DNA from: Symbiodinium natans
Lineage: Eukaryota > Sar > Dinophyceae > Suessiales > Symbiodiniaceae
Length of the DNA: 64,000 nt
Reading direction: 5' to 3'
Assembly: GCA_905221605.1 (NCBI GenBank)
Contig: CAJNDS010002359.1
Span: 375,001 to 439,000, forward strand
Position 1 is the stretch's first letter; each line of letters opens with the position of its first letter. Of the stretch, positions 43,100 through 54,000 are shown piece by piece. Under the pieces are notes generated by a model. It saw nothing but the letters and a program-made list of their open reading frames with translations, was not told the DNA's origin and made no database searches. A program made the translations under genes and the position numbers.

Positions 43100-44011
43100 T
43101 AGTAGAGGCGTCCATTGGGGTACGAATTACTCATATTTAAAATTTAATGAGTCCTTTTGGACAGGCTTTTAGTTTATTATACCAAGCCCGCAGAATACTT
43201 TTACCAATATCAGAAGAGCGACAAAGCGCCTACAAATAAAATTAATGGGCCCTTTGCTGTTGTACGCCTTAATACTTAATTTTAGATCTGTAAAACTATC
43301 GGGGCGTAAGGAGTGAATATGACGCACGGGCCCAACAATAGTAATACAATTAACGGCCCGATTAAAGGCCTGTAGTCTGGTGCACTTTCAATGAGGGCGT
43401 ACAAGAGAGTACTACTTATAGTTGCCAAAAGCAGTAATAAATTTCCAATTGAAATCAGGGGGGCTCCAGAGGGGAGCCCGGACGAAGGGTCTTCTGGGAA
43501 CAGTCAATCTTTTGACCGTTTAGCAAAGCCCTTGAACTCCCGAGCTGGCGGGAGCAACGAGGTCTCGTGCTCAAGGGCGGGGTTAGGCTATGTTAGGCTA
43601 TTCTGACATATTCTGACACTCGGGTCAGCGCCTGTAGGGCGGGCGGGGCTCACTCTGAGCTCCCACCACCCTCCCATTCGCTGAGCAACTAAAGAGTGAA
43701 GGAGTGTGCACGCATGACACCGAGAGGTTTTGCCATGCTCGGCTTCAGCCGCTTAATCAAAAAATCCTACGAACCCTGCGGCTTCCAAAGAATTGTGGGT
43801 TCATAGGGGGGTCAATCGATCGTCGTCCATCGTCCAGTGGAATTCGGCGTTTTCTTCCAAAGGGGTAAATGAGTATAAGTACTGGGGCATAAGAGTTAAT
43901 CGATTATTACTACTAAACAACCCAATTTGTGGTTGGAAGGGGGGGCGAAATGGAGAGGGTTTCTGCCGCGCACGTTGGCGGGGGGCTGCAAACAGGAAAA
44001 ACGGAACAAAA
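43100..44011. other. AT-rich island with several GC hairpins
   Basis: A clear AT-rich stretch (43120-43450 and again 43860-43930) with small GC-rich inverted repeats: GGGCTCC/GGAGCCC (43461-43467 with 43473-43479) and CTCCCG/CGGGAG (43537-43542 with 43549-43554). This matches the pattern of the island at 19790-20300. No organelle gene is recognised. Confidence 0.4.
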
Positions 44012-44042
44012 AGGAGGCGTTCTTTGACCCCAAACGCCTCCT
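44012..44042. other. Perfect 10-bp inverted repeat flanked by T-run
   Basis: AGGAGGCGTT (44012-44021) and AACGCCTCCT (44033-44042) form a perfect stem with an 11-nt loop. On the minus strand the stem is followed by T5, giving the look of an intrinsic terminator or processing hairpin of organelle or bacterial type. Confidence 0.8.
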
Positions 44043-44315
44043 CAAACTTGTTCACGTAGTCTTCATCCCAAAGCTGGGCAAAACTGTGGATCGTCTTCCA
44101 TGCTGAAAGAATCCAGTGTATGCGTTGTTTTGCCTTCTCCTGCTGCTCCAACACATTGGGAAGCTCCCGGTGAAGCAATCGAAGTGCAGCAATGCAGCAC
44201 ATTCTTAGCAGGACATAGCAGGACAACACTTCGGCCCTGTCGTGATCTGATACTTCTGCTCTCTTTGCGAGCAGCCGGCCGAGCACAGCCCTCCAAAACA
44301 CTCTCCAAAGCCTTT
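44043..44315 (-). CDS. Candidate exon, helical unknown protein
   Basis: Part of a 189-codon minus-strand frame (GTG start at 44370). The segment from about 44315 down to 44043 is very protein-like: RLLAKRAEVSDHDRAEVLSC, HRELPNVLEQQEKAKQRIHW and SFAQLWDEDYVNKFEEAFGV. It is helical, mostly soluble, with one Cys- and Leu-rich hydrophobic patch. A possible acceptor (AAG at about 44316) precedes it. Downstream the frame runs into AT-rich DNA and loses coding character. No family recognised. Confidence 0.5.
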
Positions 44316-44701
44316 CTTTATGTGCAGGTTGCTCTTTTGTCCTTTGGCCCGTTTTGACACACCAAATCACAGGACAGCAATGGGATCACAAGAGAAGCGC
44401 CAGTGTCAAAAAAAACAGGGTCGTGTGACAGCATACTGCAAGCTGCCCTCGGAAAACTGACGAGGCATTTGCAGAAGAGCTCGATGCCGGAAACATCACC
44501 GTGAGGAACTACTGTGCTGATGAGGCATAGGGCACTACTGGCGGGGCCCATTCCACATGCTTCCAGTCCCGGTAGAACTTGTCGCGAGACGACGAAGTGG
44601 CGATGAAAGTACAGACGTGAGCAGGGCTTTCGGCTCATGACCGCAACTTGTTCAGGTCTTCAGGCTAAGTTGTTGTACTGATCGCAGCCCTACGTCTTGC
44701 A

Positions 44702-45463
44702 TTGTCTTGGAGAGTATCGTCCTCCACACCTGACGAAGTAAAACGCATTGCTAAGCTCTGCAGCTTGCGTTGCCTAAGAGTAGAGGTGGCGCAAGTCCTG
44801 AAAGTGAAGAGGCCATCATCCTGGGAAGCGATGGCTGGAACACCCTGGCACGAATTTCTGTCTCGTCGCTGTGCACGGTGGTAGAATGAGAAGTAGAACA
44901 GATGATGCAATGCAATGCGTATTTGGGAGGTCACTTCTTCCGGATGCCAAGGCTTCTTCTTTCTTCAGCTGAATGCATGGCGCTTGGCTGCTGGGGTTTG
45001 AAACCTGGCAGCCTAAGCGTTGACAGTGAGCTCGTGGTCTCGCAGAGAGGATTCTTCCACTCATCCTACAAGATGGCTGCCACGAGGAACATGTCAGAGG
45101 AGCAGCTGCATGGAATTGCATGGACCTTCTTGAGATGGTTGTCGCCAGGTGTGAGAGAAGCCAGCTAAAATTCATTTAAACTCGAGAGCTGCGAGGGAGG
45201 AGGAGGTCGTTCTGACTCTGGATTTCATCGTCGCTGTCTTTGCTGGAAATTAATCTTCTGGCTCTGTTAAAAATGTGTTGATGACTTTTTTCATGAGGCG
45301 ACCTGTGCCTTCGATGACATGCTGGAGTTGAAGCCGGACCCCTCCGCTAACAATCCATTGCTACTCGCCGAAGATCTCACGAAGCTGGCCAACTGTGCAG
45401 ATGCAGACGCATCAGCGCCGGCCTGGCTTGATCTCTGGTTCATGTACAAATGTACACGATCAG
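44702..45463 (+). CDS. Partial multi-exon gene, unknown
   Basis: Exon A, about 44702-44877, reads STPDEVKRIAKLCSLRCLRV and EVAQVLKVKRPSSWEAMAGT before GTGGTA, phase 2. Exon B, 45012-45148, starts after a GGCAG acceptor in matching phase and reads FHSSYKMAATRNMSEEQLHG before GTGTGA. Exon C, 45298-45463, follows a T-rich acceptor (TTTTTTCATGAG) and reads AFDDMLELKPDPSANNPLLL, then AEDLTKLANCADADASAPAW before GTACAC. The B-C phases do not match, so an exon is missing or a boundary is wrong. Acidic, helical protein with no motif I recognise. Confidence 0.5.
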
Positions 45464-45535
45464 GTACACGTAGTTGTACTTCTGAGAGACAGCTTTTTTG
45501 GACCCCGCGCAAAACACAAAACAGACAATGAAGAA

Positions 45536-45612
45536 AGAAAGAAAGAAAGAAACATTACCAGCGCGAAAGCGAGAGAGCGAGAGAGCGAGAGAGCGAGAGC
45601 GAGTTTGTTAGT
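45536..45612. repeat. (GAAA)n and (GAGAGC)n tracts
   Basis: GAAAGAAAGAAAGAAAGAAA followed by GAGAGCGA units. These probably lie in an intron of the neighbouring gene. Confidence 0.9.
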
Positions 45613-45748
45613 TGCAGTGGGAGAGAGCAAGCAAGCCAGGAAGTGCAGCTGGAGCAGTGCCTCTGAGGCGCCAGAGAGAGACAGCGAAAGGGAGCGAGAC
45701 CCGAAAGTCTTCGCTTCTCTGTCTTTGCGCTTCAAATTTTAGAGACTC

Positions 45749-45955
45749 ATGCCTCTCTCTTTTGCTCTTCTCTTTTTCTTCCATTTTGACTCCTCTCAGC
45801 GTTTTTCCTCAAAAGAAGCGAGCAAACTGAGAGAGGCCAAGTACCACTGCAGCCTCTCGGCGAGCTGCCAGGCGCGCTGGAGATTGTCTCACCGCGTGAA
45901 AAAGCTCGCGCAACGCAATGCGCAGAAATCGGCTGCCGAAGGCTGTGTATTGTGA
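45749..45955 (+). CDS. Possible C-terminal exon
   Basis: Frame ending at TGA 45953-45955 with a basic, helical C-terminus (SKEASKLREAKYHCSLSASC, then RVKKLAQRNAQKSAAEGCVL). The upstream third is Phe-rich and probably intronic. It may be the last exon of the gene at 44702-45463. Confidence 0.35.
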   Translation: MPLSFALLFFFHFDSSQRFSSKEASKLREAKYHCSLSASCQARWRLSHRVKKLAQRNAQKSAAEGCVL

Positions 45956-48830
45956 GAGCGAAGAGTGCTACGCTGCCTCCGCCGCAAATCTAAGCTGCAG
46001 CCTGATCTCTGGTGGCACAATGTTAACTGGCAGCTTGAGAATTGCTTACTATAGTCTTTCGATGTCGTGCGGATACTTAAAGATCTTAAAGGTGCTTGGA
46101 AAGAGCCGCCAAGCAAGGCACCTCGGCCATGGATGTGCCATGATATGCTGCTCTAACTGTAGGAATACAGCTGGTTGCGTGCGGTGTTTGCCTTTTGAGG
46201 ACGAGAATTCGACGAAAGCAGAGAAATCCCACATGGTGTGGGCACGGAGACTCGGAGGATGTCTGCTCGCTTCTCTGGCACCAAGAGCTTAATCTGCAGC
46301 GCACGCTCATGAGCGCCTGCATTCACCAAGTTCAAGAGTGATACTTCCTGCCACACGGCTGGTGACCCGGATGGGATCTTGCCTTGAGCCCTGTGCATGC
46401 CATTGCATGCTGAGTACCTTTTGGCACGCAGGCGCCCCCTTCCTGGCTCGTGGCCAGCGACTTGCAGTCCTGCACAGATGCCTGGGAGTCAGCATTTTTC
46501 CTCAGGTTTGAGTGAACAGCCTAACCTACTTGCCGGCAGTAGCCTCCATATGAGGCTTGCGAAGCTCGAGACGAAGTTTGTGATGAGATTGCATTGAATC
46601 TGACCTCGGGCCGCACGAAGTTGAGACGAGCCGTTTTCTTTTTAAGCACTGCTATGATGTCACTGATCGTAGGACGGTGAGGGTCCTCAACCAGCCCGGG
46701 CATTCAGGGCTGTACACCCCTAGAGGACCCGAAGCCCGTGAGCCTCAGAATCCGTGAAACCCAGAGGAGCCTGTGCGAGCCCGCAGGTCCCTTGGCACGG
46801 GGATGTTAAAACCCGCAGCAGTAAGATAAATCAAGTTTCATGTGCGTCTCGTCTAAGATGTCTGTCCTACTCGTGCTAAATGCTGAGCACTTTTCATCTT
46901 GGAACATGCCCCGGACCCCTTGTGCAGACGTTCCAAGTTTCTTTTTCGCCCATGCGAATATTGGCCTTGTCAATTACACCTTAAATTCCAGGCGTGAATA
47001 TACCGTGGTGAGGACTGTAAAGAACACGGGGGAGGGAGGGGGGAGGGAGGGGAGGATGTCATGCTCAAAGATGCCACCACCAATTCACTTGTCTTCTCCC
47101 TGGAAATTTCCAGAAGAGTGCCCTACCCCCCCTCGTTTTCAATACATGGTTTTCGAAGACGAAAAGGCCGCCATAGCGTGGCTCACCCCTGGACCCGGGG
47201 CTCCCGGTCCACCCAGGCTTAGTCATACTTTGTTCACGTTTGCGTGAACAAGCGAAGCCGCGTGTAGCAAAAGCATAATATACGAGGACGCAGCAGAAAG
47301 TGGAAGAGTGTTTCGGGTGACACGAAATGTCGCGACGCAGCGCGTCAAGCCATCCATTAGAACCAAGCTTCGCGAGCTCATGAGACTTGAGCGCGTGGCA
47401 GAAGACCAACAAACGAGCCTGGTGTAGCGACCATATATATATATATACAAACACAACAGATGGACGTGGCACCAGATCAATACCTTCTGAAGCCCTTCCT
47501 ACTGTAAACCCTCCGCAACTCAGCGGTGCCGCCGCCGCCATAGGTCCTGTAGGCAGGAGTCACATGCGGAAAGTATCCGAGCTTGGCGTGAAGTCTTGGG
47601 GATCTCCCTACGTTTGCGATAACTGATCGCAGAAATTCCCTCTTTAAAATTTTGAAAGTTGAGTAGACGGTGCCGCAGGGAGAATAGATCCTGCCGAGCC
47701 TGAAGGGCTCGTAAGCCCCCCGTGAACCCGCAAGACCCGTAGAGCTCGTAATTAAGGCCTGTAAACCCCGTAAGCCCCGTAACGGCCCGTCCGCTTTAGG
47801 GTCCCGTGCGTGCCCGGGCCTGGACAAAAAGATTTCCCGTAGATCAGGGATGGTTGGTGCTCATGTTTGGGTATTCTGATCAATGCCTGCAAGTCTCACT
47901 GTTGATGTCCAGATTAGTCAGATGTTCCACGGCGTCTTGCTACAACCCGTTTTGTCGTGAACAAATTCCATGCGGCACCATTGCACCCCCGTAGAGAGCC
48001 CGATACTGCCAGGATTGACACTGAGAATGAAATGCAGTTTCTGGCTGGGGCAGTGGCCACTGAGCTGAAGTATTTCGCAAGATTTGGATGATTTGGTACA
48101 TGTCAATGCCCTTGTTAGGATATGTTAGTAATCGGTAATAGTGCTTCGTCTTCGCCTCTCTGCCAGGCCAATTTGTCTTGTTCCAGCTACGCCAACTACT
48201 CCTTCACCAATGGGTCTCGGCCTTGGCTGTTCATCTCCAACAGTCTCCAGACATTCTCCAGGCATTCTCCAGCCGTCAACCGGAGTCCTGAGAAAGACAG
48301 AGAGCATAGGGAGCGAGGGTAATTCGGAGAGGCCCTCGCGCAGTTTGCAGTGACTCCGGTCAAAGACAACATGAACGCACATTAACGTGAGGCCTGGCAT
48401 CTGCACAAACAACTCATGTTGTGGTGACGAATGTTACGGCCTTTGCGTGAGGGCCTCAAGCCACTTGCATCTTAGGAAAGTATTGGTAAAGCCTGGGAAA
48501 GAGTGTCGCAAATGTTGCGATGGATGCGGTAACAGTGAATGACAATGACCAGTTGTGCATTGTTGCGCCATGTTGCCGCCCACCAGGTGTTTGGACATAC
48601 GGGAAGCAAGCGGAGTGCCGGCCTTAAATTCCAGGCTACTACTAACTTCACTTCATGTAGATTCAGTGTCCGCCCACGAGCTGCATTAGCTGAGCATCAG
48701 GTTGTGGGACAAGTGAAGCTGACCATGCAGGGCTTTTGCGCGTTTGCCCCTGTCGCAGACCCAGCCAGGCCACTGAGATCAGTGTGTGCGTAGGACCTGT
48801 ATGCCCTGTAGACGGGAAGGTTGAGAAATT
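45956..48830. other. No firm gene; several weak frames
   Basis: The 135-codon plus-strand frame 46840-47247 and the 158-codon minus-strand frame 47065-47541 overlap and have no motifs. 46705-46800 and 47690-47815 share a degenerate CCCGTAAGCCC/CCGTGAGCC pattern. An (AT)n run is at 47435-47449. A minus-strand frame at 46153-46398 is unconvincing. Confidence 0.3.
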
Positions 48831-48854
48831 TGGAGTTTTTTAAACATGATAGGT

Positions 48855-49779
48855 CCGGGACTCAGGCGGCCTTTAAAAGCTGTAATTTTTTCAAAAAGTT
48901 AAATATGCTTGCTGACATGTTTAACAATGCCTTCACTGCAATAAGTGTTTCTTTACAGGCCAACATGATCCAACGTGCTTAACATTTTTCAATTGTCTGG
49001 GCCCGGGACTCAGGCGGTCGGTGATTCGGTATTTTGCCAAAAGCGCAAAATCCGTTAAAAAAACAACTGCAAGGCAAAAGCTGTTCGAATTTCCAAACCC
49101 CAAAATGATAAAGGCCTTCCCCGTCCCGGATCCAGGAAGTTTAAAAACAAACTCCTTCCTTGAAAGCCAAACTTGTTCCCACCCTCGTGTGGGTTGTTGA
49201 TTTTTATCAACCGTCGCCTCCTGGCCCGGTGTCCCGCCATCTCCTGAGTCTGGTCCTTGGGGTGCTCACCCCGAGAAAAGCCTGCTGAGAATCCCGTCGA
49301 CAAATCCCGCCGTGGTGCCCAGAGCCTTCCAGAGAGTGTGCCCGACGTGGAGTGCTCGCCCCCAGAATCCTGCCGAGTATCCCGGAGTGCCAACCTGCCG
49401 CAAAGAGTCCCAACACCCAAGCCCGCAAGCAGTCCAGCCAAGTATCCTGGAGCGCCCAGCCCAGACAAGCCCGCAGAGAAGTTCGTCCGAGTACCCTGAA
49501 AGATTCAGAAAACCTGCCGAGAGGAGTTTCCCGGGACTCCCGAGAATTTCTCTAAGAGACCTGCCGAGTCTCCTTAGTTGGAGTACCCACCGCCAGAGAA
49601 AGCCGACAAAATTCCTGCCCAGTGCTGGAGTGCCACCCTCAGAACACTGTTCCGCGAAAGAAGCCTGTGGCGAAGTATCTTGTCTGAGATGGCAGGCTCT
49701 CGCATCAGGCAGCAGCAAGGTGGGGATGATCGAGATGATGTTTTTGTTTAATCATTTCCTGGCCGTGGGACACAGGCGG
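48855..49779. repeat. Three dispersed copies of CCGGGACTCAGGCGG
   Basis: Copies at 48855-48869, 49013-49027 and, with CCGTGGGACACAGGCGG, at 49763-49779. Each sits in AT-rich DNA beside T-runs, and the latter two flank a GC-rich minisatellite block. Confidence 0.75.
49240..49690. repeat. Degenerate minisatellite (CCTGCCGAGTATCCCGGAG)
   Basis: Repeated variants of GCCGAGTATCCCGGAGTGCC and CCCAGAGAA. Three frames are open across it with Pro/Ser-rich products, which I attribute to the repeat. Sequence is related to 40640-41000. Confidence 0.7.
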
Positions 49780-50039
49780 GCTTTTTCAGCGATGTATTCT
49801 TCAAAGCTTTTAAAGTTTTAGACATTTTGAACATCTTAACTTTTTCCTGCAAGGCAATGCAAATCAACATGTTTATGTTCATGTTCTCATCGTTTAGAAT
49901 GGATATTAAATCAACTTCACTCAAAGGCAGCTTAAAAGCACATTTAGCAACTAAAATGAATTATTTCGACCAGCCCTGTGCTAAAGGCAGCAACCCGCTG
50001 TGGGAGCCATCCTGCAGTTTGAGGGCAGGAAGTTGTGGA

Positions 50040-50180
50040 ACATTCACTGCAGGCTTCTGTCGCGAGACTCTCCGCAGAATTCTGTGAGGGTGGGCACCCC
50101 AGGGATACTCGGCAGGGCTCTTGCGGGTTTCCTTGCGGGTGGATCTTTCCTCTCCGGGATACTCGGCGGGACTCTTTTCG
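50040..50180. repeat. Inverted copy of the 49.2-49.7 kb minisatellite
   Basis: The reverse complement of this stretch contains GCCGAGTATCCCGGAGAGG and CCTGCCGAGTATCCCTGGGG, matching units at 49370-49400. Confidence 0.75.
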
Positions 50181-51532
50181 TTTTCTGAAAGGTCTTGGCC
50201 AGGTCCTTAGTATGGAACACGACAACTTCTAAAACAAATCACCAAGTGGAATGATAAAGCTTAGCCAACGAAACCATCTTTTCAACCTTTTAAATGGATG
50301 ACATGCTCCGTCCGACTTCTAGTTCTTCAAATTGAATTTCTTTGAGAAAAGCAGCTGTCCTGGGGCCATAAGCCTTAACTACCCCCAAACATGAAGGACC
50401 GGGGCTTTTGATTTGGAAATGGGATTCAGCATCCCTGTGAAGAAGATGACAGATAGTATGGTGGAAGCACAAATGAGATCGCGTACTAGCCAGAAGCTCA
50501 TTCAGGAATCTTTCATCTTTGATTGAGAGGAAGAAAGACAGCCCTGACTGTCCGTACCCTATCTGCAGTGGATAGGAGAGAAAGAAAGAGGAGAGAGGAC
50601 CGCTTGGCTCGCGATGAAAACGAGGGGAGGCTCACCAAATCTTGAAAAATTCATGGCGGGGTTCTCCTTCTCCATACGGGGAATGTGTGCTCTCATTGAG
50701 AGCCATGTGACAGCCTTCCTCTTCTTAATAATGCGCAAGAACTGTTTCTTCATTCTCATGTTACACTGTTTTATGCAGGGTTAACTAAAGAACCACCTGG
50801 CACTTCGATTAAGAAGCGCGAGAGCCCCTACCTCAGGATGTTTCTGCAAAAAGAGAGGAGAAGGATCTGTTGCTGCGAAATCCGCATGGTCTCAGTCAGA
50901 CGGACCAGGGTTCTCCTTTCTCTGACAGCGAGCGCAAGGCTTCTCGTTGATAAGTTGAGAACAGCGTGCCATAGTATGATTTCGAGAAGACAAGGAGTGC
51001 ATCGCTTGAATTGTATGGTGAAAAGCCTGCAAAACAGCTTTATTCTCCAGACGACGTGTCCTGTTGACACCGAAGACTTTCTACACTTCTTCACAAAGGC
51101 AATATCATCATAGATATCATCCAATCATCATGGCTTGAAGTGACGAAGACGTTCATGTGGGTTGAAGTCAAAATACCAGCACTTGGTACATGGTGAGAGC
51201 ATCTTGCTGCCCACAGTACTTGCCAACAGCTTGGAGCGCACCGGTCTTGTTCCTTTGGTATTTCTGAAGGCAAGTGAAAGAATTCGGTTTCCTGAGAAAA
51301 GGCTCGTTCAAAACCCGGTCAACAGAAGGTCTGCAGCTTTCAATATGGGGCAAGTCAGAAGGAATTTCTTGGGACTTTGACAAAGAAAGAGACGTCCTTC
51401 CTGTCTATGCCCTGTCTTTAAAAAGAGGAGAGTAGGAGATCGAGTTATGGGGTAACAGATCCGAGATGATTTTGCATAATGTCCTTGAGATTGTGCGCAG
51501 GGTCGTGTTGGAAAAGATGACGGCAAATGACA
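50181..51532. other. No firm gene
   Basis: AT-richer than the surroundings. A plus-strand frame at 50830-50948 (AKREEKDLLLRNPHGLSQTD, then stop) looks coding and lies within overlapping frames on both strands (50828-51124). No boundary could be fixed. Confidence 0.3.
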
Positions 51533-52321
51533 TCAAATTTGCAGGTTTAGTTTTGATTTACATTCTGTTTTGGGTTTATTCCTCGTTTGGCTAATTTTAC
51601 GAGGTGTTTGGAGGTGATGACACGAATAGCTGGCTTTCAGCTTTACTTTTGCGTTGAATTGCTGCTTCAGGGTTTTTGGGCAAACTCGCCAAGACGTCTT
51701 GATGTTGCATGCTGCGGTGAAATCAACTTTGGGTTGCCTGCCGTATGTCAGTATGTCATGAAGGCACGTTTCGAAGCAATGACTACAATCGCCACACACA
51801 CCGTAGCATCCATGCGTAAAGGTCCATGGCGCATTGCAGGTGCAGGAGACCAGTGTCAACTCCACGAAGCTGTCGGCACATGTCCCGGAGACACCCTTCT
51901 TTGAAGAGGTGCGCCTTGGCCATCCTTTACCTTCACATTTCAGACATCCGTAATTCTTGGGGCCTAGGCACGGCCACTCCTTGCAAATGAGGGGCTGGAG
52001 ATCTCCGTGTTGCAGGCCCAACTGGCGTGTTTTGGCGTGTTCATGAGTTTGCAACAGCACGCCCTTTTCGCTGCAAAAGTGGACAGCAATGCTTTCTGAA
52101 TTGTGGCAGCATGACGCCAAGCAATGCCCACTGAAACACTTGTCCACTGAAACGCTTGAAGCTTCGAGACTCTTTGCTGACAGTATCTGACAGTGGAGAA
52201 GATCGATACACAGCCGGTTGAAGAGGTCGTGGCTAACTATCTTGTCAGCGCCCTTTAACGCATGCGGGTTGGTTTCGATGGTGGTTGTTGACTTTTTTCT
52301 GTCGACCGTCCCCAATGACAT
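51533..52321 (-). CDS. Cys-rich hypothetical protein, 262 aa
   Basis: The longest ATG-started minus-strand ORF outside the two main genes. Over 20 Cys residues, concentrated at residues 65-195 (CLKCEGKGWP, SGTCADSF, SCTCNAPWTFTHGCYGVCGD). The spacing suggests a disulfide-rich extracellular or zinc-binding module. The part CNAPWTFTHGCYGV resembles CHAMPNFTYGCYVV at 3120-3165. No classical signal peptide at the N-terminus and a Lys-rich C-terminus. The plus-strand frame 51587-51904 is weaker. It could be a single-exon gene, or an exon with read-through ends. Confidence 0.45.
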   Translation of the reverse strand: MSLGTVDRKKSTTTIETNPHALKGADKIVSHDLFNRLCIDLLHCQILSAKSLEASSVSVDKCFSGHCLASCCHNSESIAVHFCSEKGVLLQTHEHAKTRQLGLQHGDLQPLICKEWPCLGPKNYGCLKCEGKGWPRRTSSKKGVSGTCADSFVELTLVSCTCNAPWTFTHGCYGVCGDCSHCFETCLHDILTYGRQPKVDFTAACNIKTSWRVCPKTLKQQFNAKVKLKASYSCHHLQTPRKISQTRNKPKTECKSKLNLQI

Positions 52322-53034
52322 CCGGGTTAGTGTTCGAATCCAGCAGAAGGCTTGTGGCCTATCCCACCGACAGATCCAAACAAGGTGATGTGTTCTGGTG
52401 ACGGATGCTCCGCGGACAGGTGCCTTCGAACCAGAAAACTATGACCAGAAGCCAGCGCGACAATCGCAACAAGTCCATTTTGGCCACATAAAGATCTGCG
52501 CATCAAAACCAGGGCGCATCAGGAACTGCGCGCCAGAGACCAGGGCGAATCAGGAACTGCGCATCGGCAACCGGCGTGCGGGGGATGGCGGAGGGGGGGG
52601 TGGGGGGTAATCGTGCCCGAAAAGCCAGAGCGTCAGGAACCCGCTCGAGTCAGCCGTTCTGCTGTCCTTTAGATTGCTGAAAGGTGTGAGTTGACCTCCC
52701 GTTGACCTCTCGCAAGCATTTGCCAGCCTTTCAATATATGGAAGTATTGTTCCACGTGTAGCTCGCAAGCTGGAGGCAACACTGGCAGGGCAGATCCCCC
52801 TGCACAGCGATCAATCGAGGCCGTGCGAGCATGTGGGTCTCAAGACGTTGTCGGGTTAGAGGTTTGCTTGGCAGACTCCAGGAAACTCCGGGTCCGAAGA
52901 ATAGGATCCCCGGCATTACTTTGCTCGGGTCGAAGTCCCTCGGGGGCTGGTTGTTTTTCTCTCTCGTATTTTCATTCTTTGGTGTTTTTTTATTTCGGCA
53001 ACATTGCCGAGTATTCGAGGCTGGAAATTTGCAT
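52322..53034. other. No supported gene
   Basis: Frames on both strands (52731-53369 minus, 52831-53379 plus) extend through the following repeat and are probably not coding. Confidence 0.3.
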
Positions 53035-53250
53035 AATGTACTACTATTTACAGTAAGCAGCATTTCTGAGCTTGCACAGTCTGCAAATACCGTAGATAGC
53101 AGCATGTCTGAGTTTGCGAAGCTGCAAATACTGCAAACAGCAGCAGTTCTGAGTTTGCAAAGGCTCGGTTCTGAGAATTCAGACATGCTGCTATTTACAT
53201 TATGTGCGGCCTCTGCAGTCTCAGAACTGCTATTTACAGTATTTGCGAGC
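53035..53250. repeat. Minisatellite in both orientations
   Basis: A unit of about 30 bp (TGCAAATACTGCAAACAGCA and GCAGCATGTCTGAGTTTGC) occurs about four times forward in 53040-53170 and twice as its reverse complement in 53175-53250 (TCAGACATGCTGCTATTTA, CTCAGAACTGCTATTTACAG). Confidence 0.8.
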
Positions 53251-53930
53251 GAACCAGAAGCAAAACATACGGGGGGAAAAAACAAAACCTGGACCCTCCC
53301 TTGGGCTTTGGATGAGGTACAGCCAGTATGTGAACATCCGAAACTCATCCTGGCCACCAGCTCAGACATGTGCTCCTAAGCTTTCACGCATTTGGTGATG
53401 ACAGTGGTTCTGTCGGTCGCTGAGGCCGTATTCTGACAACAGTAGCAACTGGACCACAGAGTGGACTTCTGAACAAGTGGGGCTGAGGGCACGTGACTCA
53501 GTGCCTAGCAAAGGATCCGCTGGTGCAGAGAGTTGTAACTTCATGTCTGTGATTAGAGAATTAATTTCTATGAGGCGTGTAGGTAGTGGGTGTGGCTCAG
53601 GCGAAGCTGAAGATGGGAATAAAAGTGGAAGTGGAAGTGCAAATCCAAGTAAGTGTGTATGTCATATTGTGTCATATGTGTACATATGTGTATATACTGG
53701 AACATTCCGAGACACGTACACAGCCGTCTCAAGTTGCAGCTTGCCTTGCCCACACTTTAGAACGTGCTACGTTTTGTGCTAATGTACGTGCTTCCTCTTT
53801 GGAAGCCTCTTATGTCCAACGGCTTCGGGCTGCCCAGTTTCCACGTGGTTGATCCTTACATGTCTCCTTCTGAACTTGGAAAGAGCCACGAACACTTGCG
53901 TCCACATAGTCGGTTTCGTGGGTCAGATTC

Positions 53931-54000
53931 ACATGATGCAACATGATGCAACATGATGCAACATGATGCAGCCTGATGCAGCATGATGCAGCATGACGCA
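53931..54000. repeat. 10-bp tandem repeat (ACATGATGCA)n
   Basis: Seven copies with variants GCCTGATGCA, GCATGATGCA and GCATGACGCA. On the minus strand it creates an artificial Cys/Ile/Met/His repeat. Confidence 0.95.

Noticed and set aside
52270-52350. tRNA candidate around GTGTTCGAATCC
   Set aside because: The flanking bases do not form a T stem, and no acceptor or anticodon stem can be drawn.
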